From Chitinophaga sp. XS-30 (lineage in GTDB: Bacteria; Bacteroidota; Bacteroidia; Chitinophagales; Chitinophagaceae), in NCBI RefSeq assembly GCF_008086345.1, contig NZ_CP043006.1, positions 6,079,501-6,143,500 on the forward strand: 64,000 nucleotides of DNA, written 5' to 3'. The notes under the pieces are model-generated. The model saw only the letters and a list, made by a program, of their open reading frames with translations, was not told the DNA's origin and searched no databases. Shown in pieces: positions 8,313 to 16,417 of this stretch (positions are counted from its first letter, which is position 1; each line of letters starts with the position of its first letter). The translations under genes and the position numbers were made by a program.

Positions 8313-9881
8313 CTAAAATGGTGCATCCCCGAATGCATCGTCATCAAAATCCATATCGTTCATCTTCGAACCTTTCTGGATGAATATCTTGGCTTCATCG
8401 TGCCCGCCGCCGTGGCCTTTCATGCCTGCGAAAGCATTGCCGCCGGTGGAAGGGGGCCCGTCCACGAACCCGTCATCTTCAAAGCGCTGGAATTCCAGTA
8501 TGGCCCGGAGCTTCACGGTATCCAGCTGGCCGTTCCTGTGCTTCGCAATGCGGACGTGGGTTTCGCCTTTGTTGGATTCCCCCATTTCGTTGGTGGTGAT
8601 CTCGTAGTATTCAGGCCGGTAGATGAACATCACCATATCCGCATCCTGTTCAATGGCACCGGATTCCCGGAGGTCGCTCAGCTGCGGCATTTTGTTGCCG
8701 TCTTTCCGCTTTTCCACATCACGGCTTAACTGTGACAGGGCCAGTACCGGTACGTTCAGTTCTTTCGCCATCCCCTTCAGGTCACGGGAGATCTTGCTGA
8801 TCTCCTGCTCGCGGTTGGTGTTGCGGCCGTTTTCCGCGCCGCTCATCAATTGCAGGTAGTCAATGATGATGATGCCTACGCCGTGGTTATGTACGAGGCG
8901 GCGGCATTTGGCGCGCAGCTCGAAGATGTTCAGACCGGGGGTATCATCAATGAAGATGGGGGCTTTGGCGAGCCTTTCGATACCGTGGGTCATCAGCTTG
9001 CGCATTTCATGCTCTTCCAGCTTGCCGCGGGTGATCTTCTCCAGCTTGATCTCGGATTCGGCGGCCAGGATACGTTGTACGAGCTGGCCGCTGGACATTT
9101 CCAGTGAAAATATCGCGGCGCCTTTGGGATATTTCGGGTGAAGGGCGGCATTACGGGCAAGGTTCAACGCGAAGGCGGTTTTACCCACGGCAGGGCGCGC
9201 AGCCAGGATGATCAGGTCAGACGGCTGCCAGCCATATGTGATCTTGTCCAGCGTAGGGAAACCGGAAGGTACGCCGGTGATATCATCGCCCTTGTTCCGC
9301 AGGTCTTCGATACGTTTGATGGTGTTCACCAATACCCGGTCTATCGAATCATAATTCTTGCGGAGGTGATTGTTGGTGACTTCAAACAGCTTGGATTCCG
9401 CGGCGTCCAGCAGGTCGAACACATCGGCCGTATCCTCATACGCTTCACTGATGATCTCGCCGGAAATGCGGATCAGTTCCCGCTGGATGAATTTCTGCAG
9501 CACAATACGGGCATGCGCTTCAATATTCGCGGAAGACACCACCATATTGGTGAGGCGGGTAATGAAAAAGGGACCGCCCACGAGTTCCAGTTCAGCTGAT
9601 GATTTCAGTTCTTCCACCACCGTGAGGATGTCCACAGGCATGGATTTGCCGGCAAGGCGTTGCATGGCGGCAAATATCTTCTGATGCGCATCTACGTAAA
9701 AACATTCGGATTTCAGGATCTCGATGACCGTGTCAAAAGCGCCTTTTTCCAGCATAAGCGCACCCAATACCGCTTCTTCAAGCTCTTTCGCCTGGGGGGG
9801 CACTTTACCGTAAACCATCGTGGAGATATCAATAGCAGGCTTGCGACGCGTGTTTCGGTCTTTCTTCAGATTGAGATCCAT
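8313..9881 (-). CDS. dnaB: Replicative DNA helicase
   Basis: 522 residues, the ring helicase that unwinds DNA ahead of the replication fork. The N-terminal primase-binding domain spans about 25-130 (PPQAKELEEAVLGALMLE), the RecA-like helicase domain about 195-470. Walker A is AARPAVGKTAFALN near 225; Walker B is IIIIDYLQLM; DLRESGAIEQDADMVMFIYR is the conserved H3/H4 region. A short acidic tail ends in DDDAFGDAPF. No intein or split is visible. The gene points away from a DnaA-box-rich gap, which makes its position next to a possible origin noteworthy. Confidence 0.97.
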   Translation of the reverse strand: MDLNLKKDRNTRRKPAIDISTMVYGKVPPQAKELEEAVLGALMLEKGAFDTVIEILKSECFYVDAHQKIFAAMQRLAGKSMPVDILTVVEELKSSAELELVGGPFFITRLTNMVVSSANIEAHARIVLQKFIQRELIRISGEIISEAYEDTADVFDLLDAAESKLFEVTNNHLRKNYDSIDRVLVNTIKRIEDLRNKGDDITGVPSGFPTLDKITYGWQPSDLIILAARPAVGKTAFALNLARNAALHPKYPKGAAIFSLEMSSGQLVQRILAAESEIKLEKITRGKLEEHEMRKLMTHGIERLAKAPIFIDDTPGLNIFELRAKCRRLVHNHGVGIIIIDYLQLMSGAENGRNTNREQEISKISRDLKGMAKELNVPVLALSQLSRDVEKRKDGNKMPQLSDLRESGAIEQDADMVMFIYRPEYYEITTNEMGESNKGETHVRIAKHRNGQLDTVKLRAILEFQRFEDDGFVDGPPSTGGNAFAGMKGHGGGHDEAKIFIQKGSKMNDMDFDDDAFGDAPF

Positions 9882-9935
9882 TTATATTCAGCGCATTAAG
9901 GAGGTTATAGAAAATAGTGGTTACTGTATGGCCGG

Positions 9936-10210
9936 GTTGCTTAATTATTTACAACTTTTTTATATCAGTTCCATTCACACCAGTTTAACAAATTGTAAAA
10001 TTTTTGAACCGGAAAAACTAAGGTAACAGCATTTTTCTGATAAACCGGTTTAAATCCGGAACAATATTTATCCGAACGCTACCCACAGGTTATCCCAAGC
10101 CGAACATACGGTTATCCACCGTTTTTCAGGGGGTTATCCACCGAAATGGATAAAAATCCCAAGCAAAGATCGGATTATTCACATTTCCTGTGCATAAAGA
10201 TTTTCCACAT
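9936..10210. other. Candidate chromosomal replication origin (oriC)
   Basis: The 434-bp gap between divergent dnaB and pheT has no credible gene. It holds DnaA-box-like 9-mers (consensus TTATNCACA): TTATCCGAA 10068, TTATCCCAA 10090, TTATCCACC 10112 and 10134, TTATCCATT (minus) 10145-10153, TTATTCACA 10175, TTATGCACA (minus) 10189-10197, and TTTTCCACA 10201. Two are perfect. An AT-rich stretch at about 9936-10020 adjoins them and could be the unwinding element. Transcription leaves the gap on both sides. This is inference; a DnaA-regulated promoter region is the main alternative. Confidence 0.55.
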
Positions 10211-10253
10211 TTTACTTGGCTAAATTTCCATCTTGCCGTACAGCAGAAGTTGT

Positions 10254-10261
10254 TAACTTTA
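10254..10261 (+). promoter_or_regulatory. Possible promoter element for pheT
   Basis: TAACTTTA differs by one base from TAnnTTTG. A TTG lies about 17 bp upstream. It is 54 bp before the pheT start and the only near match I find in that stretch. Confidence 0.3.
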
Positions 10262-10315
10262 CGCGCGATCAGGCGTCCACGTAAGGCGCCTGGCATCAAA
10301 ATACAAGGATAGAAA

Positions 10316-12748
10316 ATGACGATCTCGTATAATTGGCTCTGTGATTATCTGCCGGTAAAACCCGCACCGGAGGAACTTTCCGTAATACTTACCGCGGTTG
10401 GGCTGGAAGTAGAGAGCCTGGAAAGGTTTGAAAGCGTAAAAGGCAGCCTGGAAGGGCTGGTGATCGGGGAAGTATTGAGCGTGGAAAAACATCCCAATGC
10501 GGACAAGCTGCGCCTGACGAAAGTGAACATCGGCAACGGTGAGCCGCTGAGCATCGTCTGCGGTGCGCCCAATGTGGCAGCAGGCCAGAAAGTAGTGGTA
10601 GCCCCCATCGGCGCCACCATTTACCCTTCTTCCGGCGAGCCGCTTACCATGAAAAAGGCGAAGATCCGCGGGGAAGAGAGCTACGGGATGATCTGTGCGG
10701 AAGACGAGATCGGGCTGGGAGACAGCCATGACGGCATCCTGGTACTGGATGCCTCCCTGCAGCCGGGCCTCACCGCCCGGGAACTCTTTCAGCCGGCTGA
10801 GGACTGGGTATTTGAAATAGGCCTCACCCCTAATCATATGGACGCCATGAGCCATATGGGCGTGGCGCGCGACATCTGCGCCTGGCTGAACAACCATGAA
10901 CATACGCAGATCTACCAGGTGCGCAGGCCCGGCATCCATGCGGCATCCCCGGCAGCACAGCCGCGGGAGACCGGCGTAGAGGTTAAAAACACGGAGGCCT
11001 GTCCCCGTTACTGCGGGCAGACCGTCACCGGCATCAAGGTAGGGCCTTCACCATCCTGGATGCAGCACCGCCTGCAAGCCATCGGCGTGCGCCCGATCAA
11101 TAATATCGTGGATATCACCAATTACGTGCTGCATGAGACCGGGCAGCCGCTGCATGCATTTGATGCCGCGGAGATCAAAGGCGGCAAAGTCATCATTCAA
11201 AACCTCCCCGCCGGCACACCTTTTACCACACTGGACGGCAAAGAACGCAAGCTGGACGCCGGGGACCTGATGATCTGCGACGGAGAGAACAACCCGTTGT
11301 GCATTGCCGGGGTATTCGGCGGCATACAATCCGGCGTAAAAGAGACCACCACCGAAATATTCCTGGAAAGCGCATTCTTCAGCGCCACCGGTATCCGCAA
11401 ATCCTCCGTCCGCCACGGTCTTCGTACAGACGCTGCCGTGCGCTTCGAAAAAGGGGCGGACATCAGCATGGCGCCCTTCGCCCTGGAAAGAGCCGTTGCC
11501 CTGATGGGCGAACTGGCCCATGGCGCCCCGGCCTCGGGTGTAACAGATACATACCCTTCACCCGCACCGCAAAACAGCGTAGCGCTTTCCTATCAATATA
11601 TCAATACCCTGAGCGGCCACCAATATGCACCGGATAAAGTAAAAAATATCCTCTGCAGCCTGGGATTCACCATACAGTCGGAAGACGAAGCCCAGCTGCG
11701 TGTAGCCGTTCCATACCATAAAACGGATATCTCCATTCCGGCCGATATCGTGGAAGAGGTCATGCGCATCGACGGGCTGGACAATATCCCCATCCCTCCC
11801 CTGGTAAACATGGCGCCCTCCCCCCAGGAGCAGCCGGATAAGGAAAGGGTAAAGGAAAAGATTGCCGATTACCTCGCCGCCAACGGCTTTTCAGAAATAT
11901 TTACCAATTCCATCACCAACAGCCAGTACTATACGCACCTGGAACAGGAGGGGCTGGTAAAAATGATCAATAATCTCAGTGCGGAACTGGACGTGATGCG
12001 TCCATCCATGCTGGAAACCGGCCTGGAACGGATCGCCTACAACCTCAACCGCCGGAATGAGGACCTGCTGTTCTTCGAGTTCGGGAAGACCTACATCCGT
12101 GAGGGTGCCGGAAAATACACCGAAACGGAACACCTCAGCCTTTATCTGACAGGGCAGAAAAGGCCCGAAAGCTGGATGTTCAAAGCAGCGCCGGTGGATT
12201 TTTACTACCTGAAAGGCTATGTGCAGAACATCCTGCAGCGGCTGGCGCTACCCTCTCCGCAAATGACCGCGGTATCCACGCATGGCCTGCAGCCAGCGTT
12301 CGAGATCAGCGTAAACGGTGCGGTGATTGCCGTACTTGGTGCGGTAGATAACCAGCAGCTCAAGACGTTCGACATCAAACAGGCGGTGTGGTATGCCGAT
12401 TTCTACTGGGCAACGATCCTGCAGCAACTGCAGACGAAAGAGGCCTTCTATGAAGAGATCCCGAAGTTCCCCGCGGTGCGGCGGGATCTGGCGCTGGTGC
12501 TGGACAGGCAGGTGAGTTTCGCTGCGGTGGAAGCCGCCGCCCGTACGGTTAAAACATCATTACTGCAACATATCAACCTGTTCGACGTTTTTGAAAGCGA
12601 AAAACTCGGCGCCGGCAAAAAATCATATGCGATCAGCTTTACGTTCCAGGACAAGCAGAAAACGCTGACCGACCAGGAAACGGATGCATTGATGAACAAG
12701 CTGGTGAAAGCATTCGAAACACAGCTACAGGCTGAGATCCGGAAATAA
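10316..12748 (+). CDS. pheT: Phenylalanine-tRNA ligase, beta subunit
   Basis: 810 residues, full length for the beta subunit of the alpha2-beta2 enzyme that charges tRNA-Phe. The start is MTISYNWLCDYLPV. Domains in order: a tRNA-binding OB fold at about 40-150 (GEVLSVEKHPNADKLRLTKVNIG), the B3/B4 editing domain with RPINNIVDITNYVLHETGQP near 258, the B5 domain with DIVEEVMRIDG near 480, a catalytic-like core, and a C-terminal anticodon-binding FDX-ACB domain (FPAVRRDLALVLDRQV near 720). pheS is not in the window. The stop overlaps the ATG of the next gene (TAATG), so translation is probably coupled. Confidence 0.97.
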   Translation: MTISYNWLCDYLPVKPAPEELSVILTAVGLEVESLERFESVKGSLEGLVIGEVLSVEKHPNADKLRLTKVNIGNGEPLSIVCGAPNVAAGQKVVVAPIGATIYPSSGEPLTMKKAKIRGEESYGMICAEDEIGLGDSHDGILVLDASLQPGLTARELFQPAEDWVFEIGLTPNHMDAMSHMGVARDICAWLNNHEHTQIYQVRRPGIHAASPAAQPRETGVEVKNTEACPRYCGQTVTGIKVGPSPSWMQHRLQAIGVRPINNIVDITNYVLHETGQPLHAFDAAEIKGGKVIIQNLPAGTPFTTLDGKERKLDAGDLMICDGENNPLCIAGVFGGIQSGVKETTTEIFLESAFFSATGIRKSSVRHGLRTDAAVRFEKGADISMAPFALERAVALMGELAHGAPASGVTDTYPSPAPQNSVALSYQYINTLSGHQYAPDKVKNILCSLGFTIQSEDEAQLRVAVPYHKTDISIPADIVEEVMRIDGLDNIPIPPLVNMAPSPQEQPDKERVKEKIADYLAANGFSEIFTNSITNSQYYTHLEQEGLVKMINNLSAELDVMRPSMLETGLERIAYNLNRRNEDLLFFEFGKTYIREGAGKYTETEHLSLYLTGQKRPESWMFKAAPVDFYYLKGYVQNILQRLALPSPQMTAVSTHGLQPAFEISVNGAVIAVLGAVDNQQLKTFDIKQAVWYADFYWATILQQLQTKEAFYEEIPKFPAVRRDLALVLDRQVSFAAVEAAARTVKTSLLQHINLFDVFESEKLGAGKKSYAISFTFQDKQKTLTDQETDALMNKLVKAFETQLQAEIRK

Positions 12749-13053
12749 TGGAACTCGAACAATATATCCAGCGCATTGAGGACAAGCTGCATCAGCTGTT
12801 GAAAAAACTACAGCAGGCGCAGGCGGATAATGCCATGCTCCGGGAGCAGCTTTCCCTCCATCAATCCGAGCTTAAAGAGCAGGAGACGACCATTGCATCC
12901 CTGGACCAGCGACTCAAAATGGCAAAAATTGCCACTGCTACGCAGGGAAATGGTTTGTCAGAAGATGAGGAAGCGTTCCGCCGGGAAGTGAGGGGGAAGA
13001 TCAATGACTATATCCGGGAGATAGACCGGTGCATTGCGCTGCTGAACTCCTAG
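12748..13053 (+). CDS. Small coiled-coil protein, possible ZapA partner
   Basis: 101 residues, almost entirely predicted helix: a coiled coil at about 1-60 rich in Leu, Gln and Glu (MELEQYIQRIEDKLHQLL), then a charged C-terminal helix (RREVRGKINDYIREIDRCIALLN). No named domain is recognised. It overlaps the pheT stop by the TAATG arrangement. In many Bacteroidota a small coiled-coil gene sits directly before zapA, and here zapA follows after an inserted toxin-antitoxin pair, so a cell-division role is plausible but inferred. Its stop shares the bases CTAG with the stop of the convergent RES toxin gene. Confidence 0.75.
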   Translation: MELEQYIQRIEDKLHQLLKKLQQAQADNAMLREQLSLHQSELKEQETTIASLDQRLKMAKIATATQGNGLSEDEEAFRREVRGKINDYIREIDRCIALLNS

Positions 13054-13535
13054 ATATAGAGACTGGTATCCAGGTTCTCCACTCCCATGATCCTGACAGA
13101 CCTGATCAGGTCGTGCCGGGGATTGATCAGATAGATCCTTTCGTCCGGGAACACTGCGGAAGGGAATGAGACCACCAGCGTGTCCGCTGCTTTCAGTATC
13201 CGCGACCCGAATGCCCGGGCAGCCTCCGGGCGGGGCCAGGTTCTCCATTCAGGCGGCAGCTCACTTTCGGCAAACTCTCTCAGACTGCCGCCGGGCACAT
13301 CAAAGATGGTGAATACCATATCATGCAACTCCTGGTCAAAATGATACCCGCCCCGCGAAAACTCGATCAGGCACTGTGACCGGCGCAGACAGGTGTAAAT
13401 ACAGCGGTCCCCGATATCGTGCCACCGGCCGGTTACAAACCTTGCAGCAAAACCCGTGGGGTCCGCACTGTACTCCCTCGTGCTGAGCTGGTGTAATTTC
13501 AGATTCATCGTTATTGTCATTTTAAGGTAGTCCAT
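13050..13535 (-). CDS. RES-domain toxin (NAD-degrading)
   Basis: 161 residues with the RES fold. The N-terminal Arg-Tyr region (STREYSADPTGFAARFVTGRW), the conserved Tyr and Glu (DRCIYTCLRRSQCLIEF), a Ser in SFPSAVFP, and the C-terminal LINPRHDLIRSVRI are visible. RES toxins such as those of the Res-Xre and MbcT families deplete NAD+ by phosphorolysis or hydrolysis and are neutralised by an Xre/ParS-type antitoxin. The ATG overlaps the antitoxin stop (TAATG), so the two are translated together. It sits opposite to the surrounding pheT-zapA genes. A start at MTITMNLKL, six codons in, is possible. Confidence 0.85.
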   Translation of the reverse strand: MDYLKMTITMNLKLHQLSTREYSADPTGFAARFVTGRWHDIGDRCIYTCLRRSQCLIEFSRGGYHFDQELHDMVFTIFDVPGGSLREFAESELPPEWRTWPRPEAARAFGSRILKAADTLVVSFPSAVFPDERIYLINPRHDLIRSVRIMGVENLDTSLYI

Positions 13536-14005
13536 TAATATATACCCATCTCCAGCCTGCGCAGCTCATTTTGCACTTCCTGCATCCCCACCTGGGTATC
13601 CATTACTTCTATGGGCGCCAGGTCCCCGAAAGCCTTGTTCTTCCGCTTCATCCACTGGACCACCTTTTTTCTGTCCCGGAAAATGTCATATGCATGCCCG
13701 TACACATCCACAATAGACATGATCCTGTCGCTCACACTCTGACTGAACACCTCCTTGTCCTTCTTCAGATAAAGCGTTCTGTCCGTTACAGACAACATTT
13801 TACCCAAAGTGGCATACTCCAGCCCCAGCGTATCCTTCAGGATCGCTAACTGATCTTTTGTAACACCCTGCTTTACCAGCTCGATCTTCCATTTAAAAGA
13901 TGACTTTCTCATTACTGCTATGGATTCTAAAGAGTTGAACAAATCCTCCTGCCGGCCTCCTGATGGTTTCCGGCCCTTTTTACCGTTGTCAAATTCCTTC
14001 GTCAT
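13535..14005 (-). CDS. Xre/ParS-type antitoxin (DUF2384)
   Basis: 156 residues. The central part (ELVKQGVTKDQLAILKDTLG then LGKMLSVTDRTLYLKK) is the Xre-like helix-turn-helix of RES antitoxins. The C-terminal part (SVSDRIMSIVDVYGHAYDIF, then DLAPIEVMDTQVGMQEVQNELRRLEMGIY) is the DUF2384/ParS toxin-binding domain, including the usual PIE-type motif. It heads the bicistron with the RES toxin. Two TGTAAAC-type dyads upstream, one only 7 bp from the start codon, are likely sites for autorepression. Confidence 0.88.
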   Translation of the reverse strand: MTKEFDNGKKGRKPSGGRQEDLFNSLESIAVMRKSSFKWKIELVKQGVTKDQLAILKDTLGLEYATLGKMLSVTDRTLYLKKDKEVFSQSVSDRIMSIVDVYGHAYDIFRDRKKVVQWMKRKNKAFGDLAPIEVMDTQVGMQEVQNELRRLEMGIY

Positions 14006-14011
14006 GGCAAA

Positions 14012-14033
14012 TGTAAATTATTTTTTGTTTACA
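14012..14033. promoter_or_regulatory. Probable antitoxin operator, proximal dyad
   Basis: TGTAAA at 14012-14017 and TTTACA at 14028-14033 form a dyad with a 10-bp spacer, immediately upstream of the antitoxin ATG. It shares its half-site with the tighter dyad at 14157-14174. Confidence 0.5.
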
Positions 14034-14156
14034 AATTCAGTTGGGTTGAAAAAATATTTCCTTTAATCGGATGAAAATTTTCGTTTAATAGATTGAATAT
14101 CAATATGATTAAACCATTATCAATTTGATAGTAAAATTTTCATGCGGATTTAAAAA

Positions 14157-14174
14157 GTTTACATTATTGTAAAC
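14157..14174. promoter_or_regulatory. Probable antitoxin operator, distal dyad
   Basis: GTTTACATTATTGTAAAC is a perfect 7+7 bp dyad with a 4-bp centre. It lies between the divergent antitoxin and zapA genes in an AT-rich gap (14006-14280) that otherwise holds only further TTGAT/ATCAA half-sites and no gene. Confidence 0.55.
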
Positions 14175-14251
14175 ACAAATTAATTCAATTATCACGAATC
14201 AAGTCAAAAAAACTCTCCCGTAGCCACCGGCCTATATCTGCCGGCATTCCT

Positions 14252-14259
14252 TACATTTG
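14252..14259 (+). promoter_or_regulatory. Candidate -7 promoter element for zapA
   Basis: TACATTTG matches TAnnTTTG exactly and lies 21 bp before the zapA ATG. No clear -33 box is seen. It means zapA is probably transcribed apart from pheT, as expected if the toxin-antitoxin insertion cut the operon. Confidence 0.5.
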
Positions 14260-14280
14260 TGGCACAACAATCCTAACAAG

Positions 14281-14574
14281 ATGGAAACGCTCATCCCGGT
14301 CAACATAGTGGTCGCCGACCGCACCTACCGCATCAAAATCCGCACGGAAGAAGAAGAAGCCGTACGCCGTGTCATGAAAGAAGTGAATGAAAAGATCATC
14401 GAGTTCAAAGCCGCCTATGCGGGAAAGGACATCCAGGATTACATCGCCATGGCGCTGATCATGTACGCCACACACCCCGCCACCAGCGGCGGAAAGGCAC
14501 AGGCGGGCGTTGCCCCCTTCCTCCGGGAAAAACTGCAACACCTTGACAATCTGCTGGATGAACACCTGAAATGA
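14281..14574 (+). CDS. zapA: Cell division protein ZapA
   Basis: 97 residues of the ZapA family, which cross-links FtsZ filaments at the division ring. The N-terminal fold (PVNIVVADRTYRIKIRTEEEEAVRRVMKEVNEKI) is typical, followed by a helix that forms the dimer coiled coil (FLREKLQHLDNLLDEHL). An upstream in-frame ATG at 14257 would add eight residues (MWHNNPNK) but overlaps the promoter-like TACATTTG, so 14281 is preferred. It precedes rny, a common Bacteroidota order. Confidence 0.9.
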   Translation: METLIPVNIVVADRTYRIKIRTEEEEAVRRVMKEVNEKIIEFKAAYAGKDIQDYIAMALIMYATHPATSGGKAQAGVAPFLREKLQHLDNLLDEHLK

Positions 14575-14628
14575 CCGCCAAACCCCTAAATAATTCATTA
14601 TCACGAGCCTCCCGTGCTTTACTGCCAA

Positions 14629-14636
14629 TATTTTTG
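14629..14636 (+). promoter_or_regulatory. Candidate -7 promoter element for rny
   Basis: TATTTTTG fits TAnnTTTG. It is 86 bp before the rny start, giving a leader of roughly 75-80 nt. The leader contains GGGCGGGGAG, which could pair with CCTCCCG at 14608-14614 only if transcription began further upstream. Confidence 0.4.
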
Positions 14637-14721
14637 TTATTTTCGCGGGTCGGCTTTTGCACCTATTGTTGAAAAAGGGCGGGGAGACATTTTATATCAA
14701 TACTCTTTTAAACTACAGAAT

Positions 14722-16278
14722 ATGACAGAACTTATCATAGTGGGCGTCGTAGCTCTCGCTATCGGTATATTGCTTGGAAAGTTGATTTTCGCTAAAAACA
14801 CCCAGAGGAAAATACAGGAAGCAGAAGATCAGGCCAAAAGGATTGTTGCAGAGGGCCAGCTTTCCGCCGAAACATTAAAGAAAGACAAACTGCTGGAAGC
14901 GAAGGAGAAATATCTTCAGATGAAATCCGAGCACGAGAAAGAAGTACTGCAGCGTAACCAGAAGATCTCGGAATCCGAGAACCGCATCAAGCAAAAAGAA
15001 CAAGGCCTTAACCAGAAAACCGAGCAGCTCCAGAAACAGGTAGCGGAGAACGAATCCATCAAGGAGAACCTCGGCCGCCAGATAGAACTGGTGAACATCA
15101 AACGTTCCGAACTGGAAAAACACCAGGAAGAGCACATCCGCCGCCTGGAGAAAGTTGCGGCCCTGTCCGCCGAAGAGGCCCGCCAGCAACTGGTGGAAAG
15201 CCTGAAAGAAGAAGCCCGCTCCCAGGCTATGAGCCACATCCAGGAGATCATCGAGGATGCCAAGACCAAAGCCAACAAGGAAGCCAAAAAGATCATCATA
15301 CAATCCATCCAGCGTACCGCCGCCGAAAACACCATCGAGAACGCCATTACCGTGTTCAACCTGGAAAGCGACGAGATCAAAGGCCAGATCATCGGCCGGG
15401 AAGGCCGTAACATCCGTGCCATTGAAGCGGCTACGGGTGTGGACCTGATCGTGGACGATACCCCGGAAGCCATCGTGCTTTCTTCCTTCGACCCCCTGCG
15501 CCGCGAGATCGCCCGCCTGAGCCTGCAACGCCTGGTACAGGACGGCCGTATCCACCCCGCACGTATCGAGGAAGTTGTGGAAAAGACCAAACGCCAGCTG
15601 GAAGAACAGGTGATGGAAATCGGGGAAAGGACCGTGATAGAGCTGGGCATCCACGGTCTGCACAAAGAACTGGTGCGTATGGTCGGCAAAATGCGCTTCC
15701 GCTCCTCTTACGGCCAGAACCTGTTGATGCACTCCAAGGAAACCGCCAACCTTTGCGCCGTGATGGCCGCGGAACTGGGCCTCAATCCCAAGCTCGCCAA
15801 ACGCGCCGGCCTCCTGCACGATATCGGCAAAGTGCCTGATGAAGAATCCGAACTGAGCCACGCCCTCCTCGGCGCCAAGCTCGCTGAAAAATACGGCGAA
15901 CATCCTGCCATCGTGAACGCCATCGGCGCACACCACGATGAAATGGAAATGGCCTACGTGATCTCCCCCATCGTTCAGGCCTGTGACGCCATCAGCGGCG
16001 CCCGCCCCGGCGCCCGCCGCGAGATCATGCAAAGCTACCTGCAAAGGATCAAAGACCTGGAAAACCTCGCCCTCGCTTACGATGGCGTGGAAAAAGCATA
16101 TGCCATCCAGGCCGGCCGCGAACTGCGCGTGATCGTGGAAAGCGAAAAAGTAACCGACAGCGATGCAGACCGCCTCAGCTTCGAGATCGCCAACAAGATC
16201 CAGAACGAAATGCAATATCCCGGACAGATCAAAGTAACCGTTATCCGTGAACGGAGAGCGGTGAACGTTGCCCGGTAA
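14722..16278 (+). CDS. rny: Ribonuclease Y
   Basis: 518 residues, the usual length. This membrane-anchored endoribonuclease starts mRNA decay. The start at 14722 (MTELIIVGVVALAIGILLGKL) gives the N-terminal membrane anchor at about 3-21; an in-frame ATG at 14614 would put 36 poorly hydrophobic residues before it. A long coiled coil at about 25-190 is followed by a KH RNA-binding domain (IIGREGRNIRAIE near 222) and an HD domain with HSKETANL near 335, LLHDIGK near 365 and IGAHHDE near 403, the metal-binding residues. It is followed by a strong terminator. Confidence 0.96.
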   Translation: MTELIIVGVVALAIGILLGKLIFAKNTQRKIQEAEDQAKRIVAEGQLSAETLKKDKLLEAKEKYLQMKSEHEKEVLQRNQKISESENRIKQKEQGLNQKTEQLQKQVAENESIKENLGRQIELVNIKRSELEKHQEEHIRRLEKVAALSAEEARQQLVESLKEEARSQAMSHIQEIIEDAKTKANKEAKKIIIQSIQRTAAENTIENAITVFNLESDEIKGQIIGREGRNIRAIEAATGVDLIVDDTPEAIVLSSFDPLRREIARLSLQRLVQDGRIHPARIEEVVEKTKRQLEEQVMEIGERTVIELGIHGLHKELVRMVGKMRFRSSYGQNLLMHSKETANLCAVMAAELGLNPKLAKRAGLLHDIGKVPDEESELSHALLGAKLAEKYGEHPAIVNAIGAHHDEMEMAYVISPIVQACDAISGARPGARREIMQSYLQRIKDLENLALAYDGVEKAYAIQAGRELRVIVESEKVTDSDADRLSFEIANKIQNEMQYPGQIKVTVIRERRAVNVAR

Positions 16279-16300
16279 CGATATCCGTTTACCTTTTCCC

Positions 16301-16334
16301 AAAGCTGCCGCATCATACGCGGCAGCTTTTTTTT
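16301..16334 (+). terminator. Intrinsic terminator of rny
   Basis: AAAGCTGCCGC at 16301-16311 pairs perfectly with GCGGCAGCTTT at 16319-16329 around a 7-base loop, followed by a T run to 16334. It ends the zapA-rny unit. Confidence 0.92.
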
Positions 16335-16417
16335 GCCTACTCCATCCCGCCCTGTTCCCCTTTACCAAATAGCCTAAAATCCCTATCTTACCAACTCTTA
16401 AAACAAACTTCTTTTGT

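Noticed and set aside
14600..14697. Possible 6S RNA between zapA and rny
   Set aside because: CCTCCCG and CGGGGAG could form a closing stem, but a good promoter element sits in the middle of the segment and I cannot confirm the rest of the structure.
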